The notes beneath the pieces are model-generated. The model saw only the letters and a list, made by a program, of their open reading frames with translations. It was not told the origin of the DNA and ran no database searches. From NCBI GenBank assembly GCA_028583405.1, contig CM053261.1, positions 16,484,783-16,548,782 of the forward strand: a stretch of DNA of 64,000 bases, written 5' to 3'. Position 1 is the first letter of the stretch. Each line of letters begins with the position of its first letter. The stretch is from Pogonophryne albipinna (lineage: Eukaryota > Chordata > Actinopteri > Perciformes > Artedidraconidae). Shown in pieces: positions 1 to 12,052 of the stretch. A program made the position numbers and the translations under genes.

Positions 1-735
1 TAAACTGGAGAAAACATCCATCACTCCCAGATTATACACAGTAAAAAGTATCCTTGTAAATAACATTGACTGCCATATTCCAATTATTATAAAACATTGA
101 ATTAAAGTTATAAATGTAGAGTTGCAAAGCCCACTGATATTACATACGTACCAAATGTAAACCTGCATTGATACAAATTCAGACTTAATCCTTTATTCTT
201 TTTAATGTGTTTGTGTGTGTTGGCCTTATCAACAGTTTTTACTTGGATGACCGATCAATGACAAAAAACTTTGAAGATATGTTACTGTATAATTTTGATT
301 AGGTCACTATCTGTTGGGAAATGTTTGATATATTTTACCTCATGCTGTTTTTGAAAACCTGTAGAACTGACTTGTACTGATAACTCATTGTGGTCATTTT
401 GACCTGCGTGTATAGTCGCCACTGTAACTGTCATTGAGTTCAAAGTTAAAGGTGTTTTATTTATTTTTTACTTCATTTGTCTGATTTATTTTTTCAAAAG
501 AAAATATGTATACAGTTCTCGACAGCCAATGAAAACTGTCCCCCCTGGCTGTGGTGCTATCCCATGATTCTTTCCCTAACTAAATGGGTTGTGCATTATA
601 TTTACAGTGTGTTTATTGCTTCTTGAATTGTTCATGTACTAAGTTATATTGCAGTTACCTACAGTGTTGCCTTTCTTGTACCATTTGTATATATGAGACA
701 GTAAATGGATCATTAAAATAAATAAGAAAAGCATT
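1..735 (+). other. Probable 3' UTR tail of an upstream plus-strand gene
   Basis: AT-rich DNA without a credible reading frame. It ends with a canonical AATAAA on the plus strand at 717-722. About 20 bases further on, a TTTATT (AATAAA on the minus strand, 743-748) could end the fam136a transcript coming the other way. The simplest reading is two convergent transcripts whose poly(A) signals nearly abut. The upstream gene's coding part lies outside the window, so this is inference. Confidence 0.35.
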
Positions 736-1366
736 ACTGGCTTTTATTATTGCCTCGATTCAATAGTTCAACCTCAGCTCATGTTATTATGGAAGTAATG
801 CGGATCCAAAACAGCTACAGTACTTTTAATTCATAAACATATTTCACCATGAGGTCAGACAATTACAGAACAACTCTACAATAAAATGACAAAAGCAAGA
901 GTGAAGGATGAAAGGGCTCACACTAGAGATATTTTAGGAATTAAATAGGGCTTAAAAGTTGAATGTAAAGGACATTCAAAACTAATTGTTGATTATACTC
1001 CATATCTTAAACTGTCATGCTTAACTTGTTTGATATATTATTTTGTTTACACACCACATGCATCATTCTTTCTTTTCTGTTAGGTTACCGTTTGTTAATT
1101 ACACAGTACAAAAACAAATCTCAGAGTGAGCCGTTTTAAAACTTCACACCAACATGTTAAGTCACAGCCTCTTACACCTGTCAAGACCTGTGTCTTTGCT
1201 CCATTTTAAGTCACTCTTTCCACCCTTTATGGTGTTCCAGCCATTTATCCTTCGCTTGTAACTGGTCAAACTTGCTGGGTCAACTGACCCTGGGCTCCTG
1301 TGTTTGTGTGTAATGCGTTCAGGCTGAGACTTCAGGATGGACTATAGCCACCCATCTTGTTCCTCA

Positions 1367-2423
1367 CTACTCTATAGAGTCCAAATTATCTTTGATTCTC
1401 CGGGTCATGCTGGGGATCAGGTTCACGTGGTCGTCAACACAGCTGCCCACACATCTGTCCATCAGGGCTCGAACAGCTGGCTCCTTAGCGCCAGAGTCAA
1501 AAAGATCCTTCGCCTTATCGTTGCAGTGCATCGTGCATCGGGACAGACGGTCCTAAGGGGGAAAAGGAATGGTTTAGTCTTGAAACAGGCAAGAGAGAAG
1601 CCCCAGTAGTAGGCATGTTTAGAGATTTGGAGTTGAAAATGCAATGAAGCATTTTGGCTCAAACTGTGCCGGAACATTTTAGTTGATGGTTCTAACAAAT
1701 GTTGAAAGAAGTTTAGCTACATATAAAAGACAGGTGACGTATTTCTCCAGGTGGGGCTTTTCTTTCATAAATTGGGTGCATAAGACAAAATGTGGGGTGA
1801 GTTATGCTTTGTTTGGAATAGTACGGTTTCTTTCTTTTTCTCTTTATTTGTAAAGAAAACAAACATTGCTTTTATGTTCTTATATGGTTTATACTTCCAT
1901 CGTAGTCACGTTATCTACCCCAAAGACCTCATGTGGGTTAACTGATCATGTTCTGTTGTAGCAGGTTTGGTTAATAGAAATGCCACACTGAAATATAACC
2001 AGTCATTGAAAAGTTTCAGCAACAGTCTTCACATGCGACCTGGAAAGCTAACGTTTATATTGAAAATGCCACACACTTAAATGTCCCCTTACCTGAAACT
2101 TCTCCAGCTCTGACGTGACCTGTGCCTGAGCTTTGGCCATAGGAGTGTGACACCTCTCGATGCAGTTATGCACCACAGACATGGAGTCAGTGGAGCGGTC
2201 ACAGCAGTCTGCACTGCACCTGAACATGCGACCCTGCAGCAAGAACACACACATTTAAAGCATCATACAGGTGCTTAATAGTAGACAGACAAAGCACTGC
2301 ATGCACAGTTCAAGTTGTTACAGTTAACACGCCTACCTGCATTACACGAATGTGGTCCCTCTCCAGGCTTTGGACCATGTCTTCCACCACAGCATGCACG
2401 CGAGCCTGATGTGCTTCTGCCAT
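1367..2423 (-). CDS. fam136a: FAM136A family protein, 3 coding exons
   Basis: Coding exons on the minus strand are 2423-2337, 2233-2093 and 1552-1367, all joined in phase 0 with GT-AG introns, giving 137 residues (the human protein is about 138). Recognisable parts are the start [20 protein letters not shown], the cysteine pattern CSADCC and [20 protein letters not shown] in exon 2, and [12 protein letters not shown] plus [16 protein letters not shown] in exon 3. The paired Cys-x3-Cys motifs (CSADC, CIERC, CTMHC, CVGSC) are typical of this small helical mitochondrial family, whose exact job is unsettled (intermembrane-space proteostasis has been proposed). The gene is divergent from pcyox1 with about 1 kb between start codons. 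The 3' UTR may run to the minus-strand AATAAA near 743-748. Identity is firm; function is from family knowledge. Confidence 0.93.
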
Positions 2424-3467
2424 CTCTGTTCGTTACTCTAAATATTTACTAAAATGTAAGATTCAGTTAAGCACTTAAAGCACGCAGATCTAAGTCGATG
2501 TACACCCGGTGTCCAAGGCAAGTTCCGTTTCTCTACAATTTGATGTTAAGGTCACCTCCATTCAAGCATGTTTCAAAATGGGTAGACGATTGCGTCATTT
2601 CCGCTTTACTTCCGCAACCGGTTTTAGGGAAAACATATCTTCCGTTTTGTGTGGTAGTCTGGTCAGTCAAGTCATACCTCAAAAGTGACTCTTTAACTTT
2701 GCAGTAGCTTTTACAATTTGTATTTTATTTGAAAATAAAATAATTGATATTTATAACTGGATTCAAGTACGCATATTATAGTTTATACATTTCGTTCAAA
2801 GTGTACGTAATCTTTTATTTTTTGAAAGCTGAATTATAGAATGCTGTGTAAACAATAAGCCTTATATCAACTATTCTTTGCAGACCATTGCGATAGAAAC
2901 TACACACATTCGTTTATATCTCGATGTTATGGCTTTTATTGTGAAACTCTAATGTTAATTTACCCGGAAGTGTGTCTCAACATTAGGAGGATACGTTCAG
3001 GGCGCTCCGACATGATTCAACCGTAAAACAAGTTTAGTTTTTGACACTTTTTGTCTTATAGTAGCTTTTGTAATAGTTCGGTTTTCCGTTGGCAAGTTTT
3101 AACAAGCTTTGAATTTATCATAAAGTGTCACGTTGAAACAACTCTCTAAACGCTACTTCTGGATTCGCTGCAAGCTCTTCTGTAACGTTATCGACCTGTG
3201 ACATAGTGAGTCCACAGCTTTCAACGCTTTCTATTTAAACATATTTTTGAAATATAAAACACACACCGTAACGTTATTCTGCACTGCATAATAATGTATG
3301 TTTATATTTCCTGTTTCCTTTGCGTGACTTTTAACAACAGTAACCAATTTGACCAGACTGATAGAGAGTGTTGCGTTCAGGTTATTAGCAACATAAACTA
3401 TTCATGGCTCACTTGTATTCCTCCTGTACAGATGCTCCGAGGTGCTGCATAGAACTAGATACCCACA
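2424..3467. promoter_or_regulatory. Divergent intergenic promoter region fam136a / pcyox1
   Basis: About 1 kb separates the two divergent start codons. No reading frame of interest is visible. The segment holds AT-rich stretches and no obvious TATA box for either gene. A pyrimidine-rich tract ending in AG just before 3431 could be a splice acceptor, so pcyox1 may have a further 5' non-coding exon upstream. Role inferred from position only. Confidence 0.4.
3432..3452 (+). promoter_or_regulatory. Short upstream ORF before the pcyox1 start
   Basis: An ATG at 3432 opens a six-codon frame (MLRGAA) closed by TAG at 3450-3452, only 15 bases before the main pcyox1 ATG at 3468. The main ATG has A at -3 and is followed by a signal-peptide-like sequence, so it is the better start. 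The small frame could damp translation if the leader is transcribed as shown. Confidence 0.4.
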
Positions 3468-6215
3468 ATGAATCTACAAACGCTGTCACTGAGAGCCCTG
3501 CTGTTTCTGGGGCTCTGGCAAACTGGGAGAAGATGTCTAGCCTCAACCCCAGAGCTGAAGATCCAACCACAAAAGATAGGTAAGCCTTTCTCAGAGTGCA
3601 TGTAAAAACAAAACACATCAATACAAAAAATAAAAAATATAATATTAGAAATAATCATGTGCATAAAGATCATGATATGTGTAAATTAAGTTGCTTTCTG
3701 ATCTCAAACTCAATGATACAGTAGACTGTATGGAGCTCACATGGGGATTTGCAAATAAATACCATCAACACTTTAATTGCTGACTAGTTGTCCTGGGCAT
3801 CCTGCAGTGCCTGGTCAAATACATTAGTCTATATAAAACATTTGTCTTATTTATTTCTTTTGAATATATATATTTTCATATATCTATAATACTATTTGCT
3901 GCTGTAGTGCAGCATTTTAAACATGGCATCTTGAGAGAATATTGTATGTTAGCTGTGTGTATTTTAAGTATCTCACAGAATAAAAGCAGCATGTGTCAAA
4001 TAAAATACACACTCAAAATGCATATGGACCTTCAGTTTTACCAGTTTTACTATTCAAATGGCCATAAAGAAGGATAATGAAAGAATTAAAGGAAAATGTG
4101 TATATTTAAATAAGTGATTACAGCTGAGAAATGAATTAAAGTGTGGTCCTTTCCCCTTTAAAGCCGTGGTGGGAGCGGGCATTGGTGGCTCAGCTGCAGC
4201 GTTTTACCTGAGGCAGGAGTTTGGACCCGGAGTAAAGATCGATGTGTTTGAACCTGATACTGTTGGAGGACGACTTGCGACAGTGAAGTTTGGAGATCAG
4301 GATTATGAGACGGGAGGAGCAGTGATCCATCCTCTCAACCTACACATGAAACACTTCATTGAAAGATTAGGTAACATAACAAGACTCGCCACCAAATGAC
4401 TGAAACCATCATTTATTCTGGTACATTTTAGTTTACAGAATTGAACCCTCATTTAATTTTCTTGCAGGTATTCCTCCAAGGAAAGATGTCCGCTCTAAGG
4501 CGGCAATCTTTGATGGAAAGGAGCTCACTTTTGAAGAGAGTGACTGGTATATAGTAAATGTTTTGCGCATGCTCTGGCGATACGGGTTCAACTTTCTCCG
4601 AATGCATATGTGGGTGGAGACCGTTTTGGACAAATTTATGAGGTGAGGAGGAAAAATTATTAAATCTCATTCCTTTTTAGCATGAGATCCAGGGTTATCA
4701 AGGCAGATGATGATGTGATTGCTTTTTTTTACAGGATCTACCAGTATCAGCAGTATGGTTACTCATTCTCCAGTGTGGATAAACTCCTTCATGCCATGGG
4801 TGGAGATGGTTTTCTTACCCTGCTGAATCAAACTCTGGAGGAAACGATGATGGCCGAAGGATTTTCGCAGGTCTTTATCAACGAAGTCGTCTCACCCATC
4901 ACTCGTGTCAACTATGGCCAAAGTGTCCGCCTCAATGGCTTTGTGGGTATGTCTTTTAATGCAATAGTTTGATTTGGTTCACATGTCTCAATGTATTTAG
5001 TTTAAACAGCTGTTAAATTGGGTATTCCATTTTGCTACTGTAGCAAAATGTTTGTTTATGTTAATCCTTAACATACAAGGTTTGGAGGATTTTCATACAA
5101 TGTGCAAAATACTTGCCCACTTCACAAAATGCCATCTTCCTACTCCAGAGATAACGGTTTCTGTATTTCAGGCAAACACAAAAACATTTACTTCATTTAA
5201 GGCTTTAATTGAATGAAGATCAGAGGAATATGTATATGTAATCGTAAATGATAAACTCTCAATAGAAATATAATGTACTGTATGTATGTTTTGTCTCCTA
5301 GGGGCAGTTTCATTAGCAGGCGTAGATTCAGGCCTGTGGGCAGTGGACGGAGGCAATAAGAGAGTGTGCTCCGGACTGCTCTACATCAGCAAAACTGAGC
5401 TCATCACTGCCAAAGTGACCTCCATTTCAATCAAAGTTCGACCATCCAAGTCAGGTATCCTATCATTCATTTTTCTCCCACTGAGGGATTGTTCACTTTT
5501 AATATCTCAAGTATTTCATTTTAACTTTTGTTTCCAATTTTTAGGCACCACAACTAATTTCTACGAGGTAAATTATGTTGGAGAATCAGGCTCAGCACAC
5601 TCTCTGTATGATATCGTTGTTATAGCAACACCGCTTCACCAGGGAAAGTCGGACATCATCTTCTCAGGCTTCTCCCCCCCTCTCCCGTCTCACTACCCCG
5701 GACGCTACCACCAGACTGTCTCCACTCTGATCCACGGCAGGTTGAACATGTCCTTCCTCGGGAGCACAAAGAAGGCCTCAGACTTCACTGTGTCTGACAT
5801 CCTCACCATGGACTCAAAGGACTCCATCATCAACAGCCTGAGCTCTATTGACCCTGTTCAGATCCCAGAGGGGTACATTCGGCCCCCTGCCAGCGTGGCC
5901 AAAGTCTGGAAGGTGTTCTCTCCACAGCCGCTGACCCAGGAGCAGCTGCAGGACATGTTCATCACCTGGGACTCATCGTCAGAGACCAGGTGGCTGGCTT
6001 ATCCTATTTACCGCCCGCCGCAACGTAAGACCCCTCCCTTCATCCTGCACAACCGGCTGTACTACCTGAATGCTGTGGAGTGGGCAGCCAGCGCCATGGA
6101 GATGAGCGCCATCTCTGCCAGGAACGTGGCCCTGCTGGTCCACCACCGCTGGCACCAGCAGGAGGGCAAGGTCGACCAGGAAGACCTGCACACACGACTC
6201 AGAGGGGAACTCTAA
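3468..6215 (+). CDS. pcyox1: Prenylcysteine oxidase 1, 6 coding exons
   Basis: Coding exons: 3468-3579, 4164-4370, 4468-4642, 4735-4946, 5302-5454 and 5545-6215; all junctions are GT-AG and the sum is 1530 nt (509 residues; human about 505). The N terminus ([20 protein letters not shown]) is a secretory signal. Exon 2 begins with the dinucleotide-binding motif [17 protein letters not shown] and the FAD-site [14 protein letters not shown]; the C-terminal exon is the prenylcysteine-lyase domain. Family knowledge: a lysosomal FAD-dependent thioether oxidase that cleaves farnesyl- or geranylgeranyl-cysteine to free cysteine and an isoprenoid aldehyde, producing hydrogen peroxide, at the end of prenylated-protein turnover. 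No frameshift or stop. Candidate poly(A) signals lie at 7730-7735 and 7808-7813, so the 3' UTR may be about 1.5 kb. Confidence 0.95.
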
Positions 6216-8410
6216 ACTAATGGCAATACAAAACCATCATTCAAGCACAGTACAAACCCACACGGACCCTCATTGATGCACATACTGCCCTATAAAACCC
6301 CCTCTCTATTCAGGGGTGTGGGGCGCTAGGATCCCTTTAAGAGGGAGACACTACAGGTGAACAGGGTAAAACCATTTTATAAATAGATCACAATAAGACT
6401 TGCACTGTATTACAAATCTGTAAATCTGAATAATGGAAAAAATGATGGACATGTTTAGAGTTTTTACTCAGGGAATGTTGGTCATCTCTTTGTATCACTC
6501 AATACACCAGAAAACACTGCCATTAGAAAAAGAAGCCATTACTTTAGGATACAAATCTTTCATAATATTAAATAATTACAAGTTTTCTTATATTTTACGT
6601 TTAATAATGTCCACGAGGCATTATCTAATGCTAACTTTTGGTACATTCAGGACAAATCTATAGAAGCAAAAAGACACAGTTTAGTCAAATAAACACCTAC
6701 ATTTGTATTTTGAATGTTTTCTTTTCACTAGCCTGAAAGAAGACAAATGATATTTATTTGTTTGCCTTTCCTCAGCTTCCATCATGAAGGTTGACATTAG
6801 ATGAAAAAACGATGGAAATAATCTTTTTATGACCCTACCAGTAACCACAGTTCATCATTCCCCTTGAGTAGCACAAATCACACTAAAAGTGGGTCAACCT
6901 TGTACTGAGCTGAATGTTTGAATCACTGTGAACCACGCTGCACTCCAGAGTAGTAACATGCTCTTAATGGTTCCTCTGTCTACCTGTGTGTCTTAAAACG
7001 ATTTTTAGATGTATTATTTTTTGAAATGCACTGCTGTTGTTAGGAACACGGTACAGATCACTTCTAGCAAACTAGCTTGTAGGTGCCACATAAACCAAGA
7101 TGTCCTTGTATTGATAGATTTGAGTCTCTCTTCTGATTTCTGAGTTCCTCTACCTCCTTAGCAGAACACTGTGTATGTTGTTAGCAAGAGACCTGCAGTG
7201 TGCGCCTGAGACATTGTCCATGTTTTTTTCTTTCTATTTAATTGTACTGATATTTTGTATAAGACCATAATTGGACACTTTAGTCATGCAAACAGGGTGT
7301 ATACATTCAACTAGTATAGATGTGCCTTAAAGATATTAGACTAATTGGCTTATTTGATAATGAAGTTTAAATTGCAATCAAAGTCTAACAACCAGGACCA
7401 ATTGGAAAGAGTACAATGCGTTCTATGTTCTGTTGTAACATGGAAGAACATTTGTTTTCTGTACCTGTGCTTTATCTGATGTCACTGTGCATACCTGAAC
7501 TGCTTTAATGTTCTTTAGCCACTTTGGGAAGACAACTGTAATTGGCTAAATGTTTCTTAAGTGTATTTTTCTAGATTTTTGAAAGAAAATAATATTGTTG
7601 TGAGTAAATGCCAAAACATACTTTAGCAATTATATAAAATCAGTTAAGGGCAGTATCAAGTTTACACTTAATTCTCTTTTAAATGCCAATACAACTGACC
7701 ATTTTGAGTATTTTAACTTCTTCTGCACAAATAAAACAACATTTCAGATTTAATGTTATTTTAAACAATAGTAGAACCTTATGGACTTGTCAAGTGTTTA
7801 CAATCACAATAAAGAGATCAGACCAATGCTTTTCACTTTGTGTTTTTATATTGATAAACATTTTAGTTTAGTCTTTTACTAGAATATCTTACCCAAATGA
7901 TACTCTTGTTTACATTTATTTTCCTCTCTTTTGACTTTTAATATCCATTTGTTTCTCCCTATGATCTCAGATCCAGATTTTTCTAATTCCTTTTAATTAA
8001 TAAAATGCTCTGCAGTTCTTTTAATGACGGATTAGTGACTGAGGAGACAGTAAGAAGCATATCACAGCTCTTTGCATCCTCTCTTTGATCTGCACTATTA
8101 AACGATGAATTGTCTAACTGAATTACATCAGTCATAAGCTCAGGATATGTGGTGAAATCACCCATTTTCATTCCCAAAAGGAAATGAACATTGTTCTCAG
8201 CTCAAATGCGAGGACTCTCTTTTTTTCTCCTTTGCAGACACAGTGACACCCCAAATAAAGGCCCGCGTGACAGAAGAGCCAACAAAGGGGGGCATTGAAG
8301 GCCTGAATAAGGATGTGTCTGTGTGCTGATGTGCCGCCCAGCTGTGCTCTCAGGTAGGGAGGGACAATGGTACCAGAGTCGCCTGTCCATGAAGAACAAA
8401 CATGTGATGT
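6216..8410. other. pcyox1 3' UTR and intergenic DNA
   Basis: AT-rich sequence with only short chance frames. AATAAA hexamers at 7730-7735 and 7808-7813 suggest where pcyox1 transcripts end. From about 7830 to the TATA box at 8420 nothing recognisable was seen. Confidence 0.5.
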
Positions 8411-8419
8411 GACTGAAGA

Positions 8420-8427
8420 TATAAGAG
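8420..8427 (+). promoter_or_regulatory. TATA box of the micro-exon secreted gene
   Basis: TATAAGAG stands 61 bases before the ATG at 8481, predicting a transcription start near 8450 and a 5' UTR of about 30 bases. A focused TATA promoter is consistent with a tissue-restricted secreted product. Confidence 0.6.
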
Positions 8428-8480
8428 GCTGTGAAGTGACGACAACCCAACATCTTCCACTACCCCGAGCAACAGCCAAG

Positions 8481-11400
8481 ATGAGGTTTCTAGTGCCACT
8501 GTGTGTTTTCCTCGCTGTGTCTGCCTTTCACTCTGGTAAGAAGAATATGTTTACCTACTAATACGAAAACACATGTCTGCTTATTTATGCCAGAAGATGT
8601 TCAGTTTTGTATTTATTAGAAGCCTGACTGAAATACTTGTGATGATTCCTAGCTCTCTCAGCATCTCTGGAATCTGCAGAGAAAGAGGAAGTAGTTGATC
8701 CCAACGGTAGAGATATCATTGTCAATAAAAAACAGGTTATAGTGATATATTTACACATGACTCAAAGTTGATCCCAATGTGTTGTCTTTTCATCCAGATG
8801 GGCTAGGTGAACTGCAGAAAATAGGTACAGTGGTCCAATTGAGAACCAGCTGACTGTGAAACTAATGTTTAATGTGTTTTATGTATTGTATTTGCAAGTA
8901 TGTTTATTAACCCACCTTCCCTGGTGTTTTCAGAGAGAGAATTTTTGTTATACAATAGCGAGTGTTTAGGCAAATTGGATTACTTTTTTTTTCTTTATAT
9001 TAAAACAAAACAAAACATTAGTCCTCTGAGATTTAGGACAAGTATGACAATCAAATGTCTGTACTACATAAAGTACAAGGTGCATCAAGTATTTGTAATC
9101 TATGAACCCATTACAAGTTGAATATCAATAATGCTTATATGCAATGTGAATGTTAGAAATGTTTCTAAAATCCTTACTTTTGAAAAAGTTAGATTTATTT
9201 TGTGAACTCACATTTTAAATATTACCTTTGCAATATCGTTTTTGGGCACAAATGGATTGCAAGAGAGGCCTAACACACACTTCCAATGTTATTTATGTTT
9301 GAACCATAACACTACATTTAATTATTGGTTACACAAACTGCCCATAGGCTTTTTTTGCTTGTTTTATTTATCATTTGATCACTCTGTCTCCTCAGATCAA
9401 ATGGAGTTTGAGGCCGCTCAAAAGGACGAGGCTGCTCAGATGAATGGTACGTTTGACCAAAGTCCAGGGCAATGAACAGAGCCAAAAATGAGCTGACTTC
9501 AAAAGCAAATATACCTCTCATCCATTTTGTTGTTTGTGAAAACTGTTATTTTCTTTACCATTTCCTGTCCAGTTACCGAGGAACAGAATGAGGAAGCCCG
9601 CTACCTTGGTAAGAGGAACTGCTACTCATTAAATAAAAACAGAAGCTGATTTGTGTAATGAAGAATTTCAATATTTTCTACACAGAGGCTGTTACAGATG
9701 AATCTGGTAAGTTAAACTTGGATGTTGAATGAATGATCAAATCTGAACACATATGGATCCTGTTTTAACACTATTTGAAATGTTTCCAACAGTGGAGGAG
9801 CCTGTTGGAACTGTAGATGCCAAAACAGGTGTGTAAAAAAACCTCCTAATGATATGTAAAAGATATTATGTGACCTTTATGTACCTTACATGCAACATTA
9901 CCTAACTGTGAAATACTCCCCCAGCAGAGGGAGGTGGGAACTCTGACGTAGCAGCTCATGAAGGTGAGGGAGGTTTGTTTTAACCTGTAGATGGTGATAA
10001 AGGACAGTTTGGAGAAGCTCTGCAGGAGCTAAAGTTCACTTACATGTAAAATATCATAACCTTGTGTCTGATTCCTCTCCACACAGAGTCCCAGTCTGAG
10101 TCCTCTGAGGAAGCAGATGGTGAGATTGTGACATTAGTTTTTTTTCCTTAGTGTATTTCAGTCACACATTCAAACTCTAATTCTAGCTTTTGTCAATGAC
10201 AGATTGTGTCTTTGTTATTTTTGACAGGGAGACAGAGGAGGGGTACGTAATGTTAATCTAAAATACTACAACCAACAGTTATCAGTCAAACAAGCACTAC
10301 AATACACACTGTGTGTAATCAGCTACTGTGTTGTTTCATAGTAACTCATGTTTCATTCAAATCAGATATTGAAATGTTATAGTTGTTACATCTATTTATA
10401 ATTAGTAAGTAAAGATATAACATTAATGTAGTGAAGTAAAAGTACATGATTTCCCTCTGAATTGTAGTGCAGTAGAAGTACAAAGTAGCAAAACATTTAA
10501 ATACTCAAGTAAAGTACAAGTACCTCAAAATTGTACTTAAGCACATTACTTGAGTAAATCTACTTAGTTACTTCCCACCTCTGTTTACAATATACAAACA
10601 AATCAATTGAATCTTATGTCAAAAAGAATTAAGACAAACTCAAAACGTATTAAGTGCCTGCACACCTTCTATATTTAATACAACCTAACATTATACATAA
10701 ATATTCCAACTTTCTACCCCATGTTAACAAAACCTACCCCAATCAAACTAAATTAAACATTCAATACAAAACATGACCAAATCAGAATAAAAACACCGTC
10801 ATATCCTATAATTTGTTTTACAATGCCAGATTATAATTTGTTATGTGCCCCCTTCCGAGATAAAACAAGAGAAAGTTTGGCCAAATGGATTTTAAAAAGC
10901 ATTTTACTATCCCAATATTTTGAACTCAAAGTACATTTTAATGTCTTCACAGAGCATCATGAGGTAGTGCCAGAGACTAAGAGCATTTTGGGTAAGAAGT
11001 AAAATGGCCTCACTGACTGAATGATAAATTCCCCACTATATTACCTCTTGCTGTAACTCTCAATTTTCTCATTTCTCCTCTGCAGATGAAGCCAGTCAGG
11101 ATTCCACCAAGAAAGAACAAGGTTGAAACTTGTAAATGTTACACTAACATCAGAATGCTGAAATGTATCCTTATCTGTTAACTGGTATTATCTGGAGAAT
11201 GTGCTTAACCTTCCCCAAAGCTGACTCGTACCTGCTGAGGCAAGATGTGTTCAACTGTTTAAGCAACACAATGAAAGTTAAATTTTAGGTTATGCAATAA
11301 AGAGAATGTGTAAAAACGAAACCAGTCAGAGCCAGTCTCAGCTTGTTTACAGACCTGTATAGGCTCAGGACTAGTAAACACAGACTCAAAAGCAATTACA

Positions 11401-11979
11401 AATGTTTAACTGGAGAGCTTGTTAAAACTACTTGTGTGTTCCAGTTTAATGTAAAAAAAACAATGAATTTTCTAGATATCCCAGTCACCGCAGAGAGGCC
11501 TACACAAATAAGATGCTGGGGTTGTTTATTTGAATACAGTTCTCCTTGTATGTGATTACATCTAGGACAAGAATCCAGGGCATTCTGAGATGTCCCCTGG
11601 TTGTTATTGTGCTTGATTTTCACTCTATTTTTGGGCCAAGGATGCATTGTCCCTGTCCTAAAAAGATTGTTTAAAAATGATGCAGTGTTAAAGGTCGCCT
11701 TTCTGATGATTCGGAAAGACACCTTCATGAACCTGGCTTAAAGAGAGAATAGCTTTATGTACCAGCATAACCTTTTCCTGGATAGAATAAGCCTTGCTTT
11801 GTTCTGTACAGCAGTATAATGACTCACTGATGCGGTCATCATTCATGTGTACCACACCTAGAGGCCATTCGTGTAACTGCTCTGGGAGTCCTGGAAAACT
11901 ACCGAGTTGTGGTGTTTGCAATGTAAAGCTAGCGTAAAGGAATCCTCTCTGTCCCTGCCTCACAGATATCCTGGAGTGA
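8481..11979 (+). CDS. Small secreted acidic protein built from 13 micro-exons, unrecognised
   Basis: Exons by my reading: 8481-8535, 8653-8706, 8798-8824, 9396-9446, 9573-9608, 9686-9706, 9793-9828, 9928-9963, 10087-10119, 10228-10242, 10953-10991, 11086-11121, 11966-11979. Every one of the 12 introns is GT-AG and phase 1 (each junction codon is G split from NN), so every internal exon is a symmetric cassette of 15-54 nt. The sum is 453 nt, 150 residues. Exon 1 is a signal peptide (MRFLVPLCVFLAVSAFHS). The mature part is short, Glu/Asp-rich and low in hydrophobics, with a SESSEE cluster in exon 9 that looks like a secretory-pathway casein-kinase target. Exon 10 is only 15 nt and supplies RQRR, a furin-type R-x-R-R site. 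I do not recognise the family. Biomineral-matrix acidic proteins are a possible analogy, but SCPP genes use phase-0 introns. Exons are inferred from splice signals and coding continuity; no transcript was available. Confidence 0.72.
10390..10583. repeat. Dispersed teleost DNA-transposon fragment, hAT/Tol2-like end
   Basis: Sequence rich in AAGTAC and ACTTGAGTAAA motifs that ends ACTTCCCACCTCTG at 10583. This is the complement of the common CAGAGGTGG terminal motif of hAT-type miniature elements in fishes. Only one terminus is visible; it lies in the intron between micro-exons 10 and 11. Confidence 0.5.
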
Positions 11980-12046
11980 GAGAGCAGCACGAGGATCCAG
12001 ACGCTCGCTCATCACCCGGTGCCCGCGCCGCACCGAGCCTACTGCC

Positions 12047-12052
12047 AATAAA
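12047..12052 (+). terminator. Poly(A) signal of the micro-exon gene
   Basis: AATAAA stands 68 bases after the stop codon of the 14-nt terminal coding exon, giving a short 3' UTR and supporting the gene's 3' limit. Confidence 0.6.

Noticed and set aside
5979..6191. Minus-strand frame opposite the last pcyox1 exon
   Set aside because: Shadow of the strongly coding plus strand; no domain.
8481..11979. Micro-exon gene as a member of the SCPP (secretory calcium-binding phosphoprotein) family
   Set aside because: Signal peptide, acidic composition and tiny exons are similar, but SCPP genes have phase-0 introns between small exons, whereas all introns here are phase 1. The family label was not supported.
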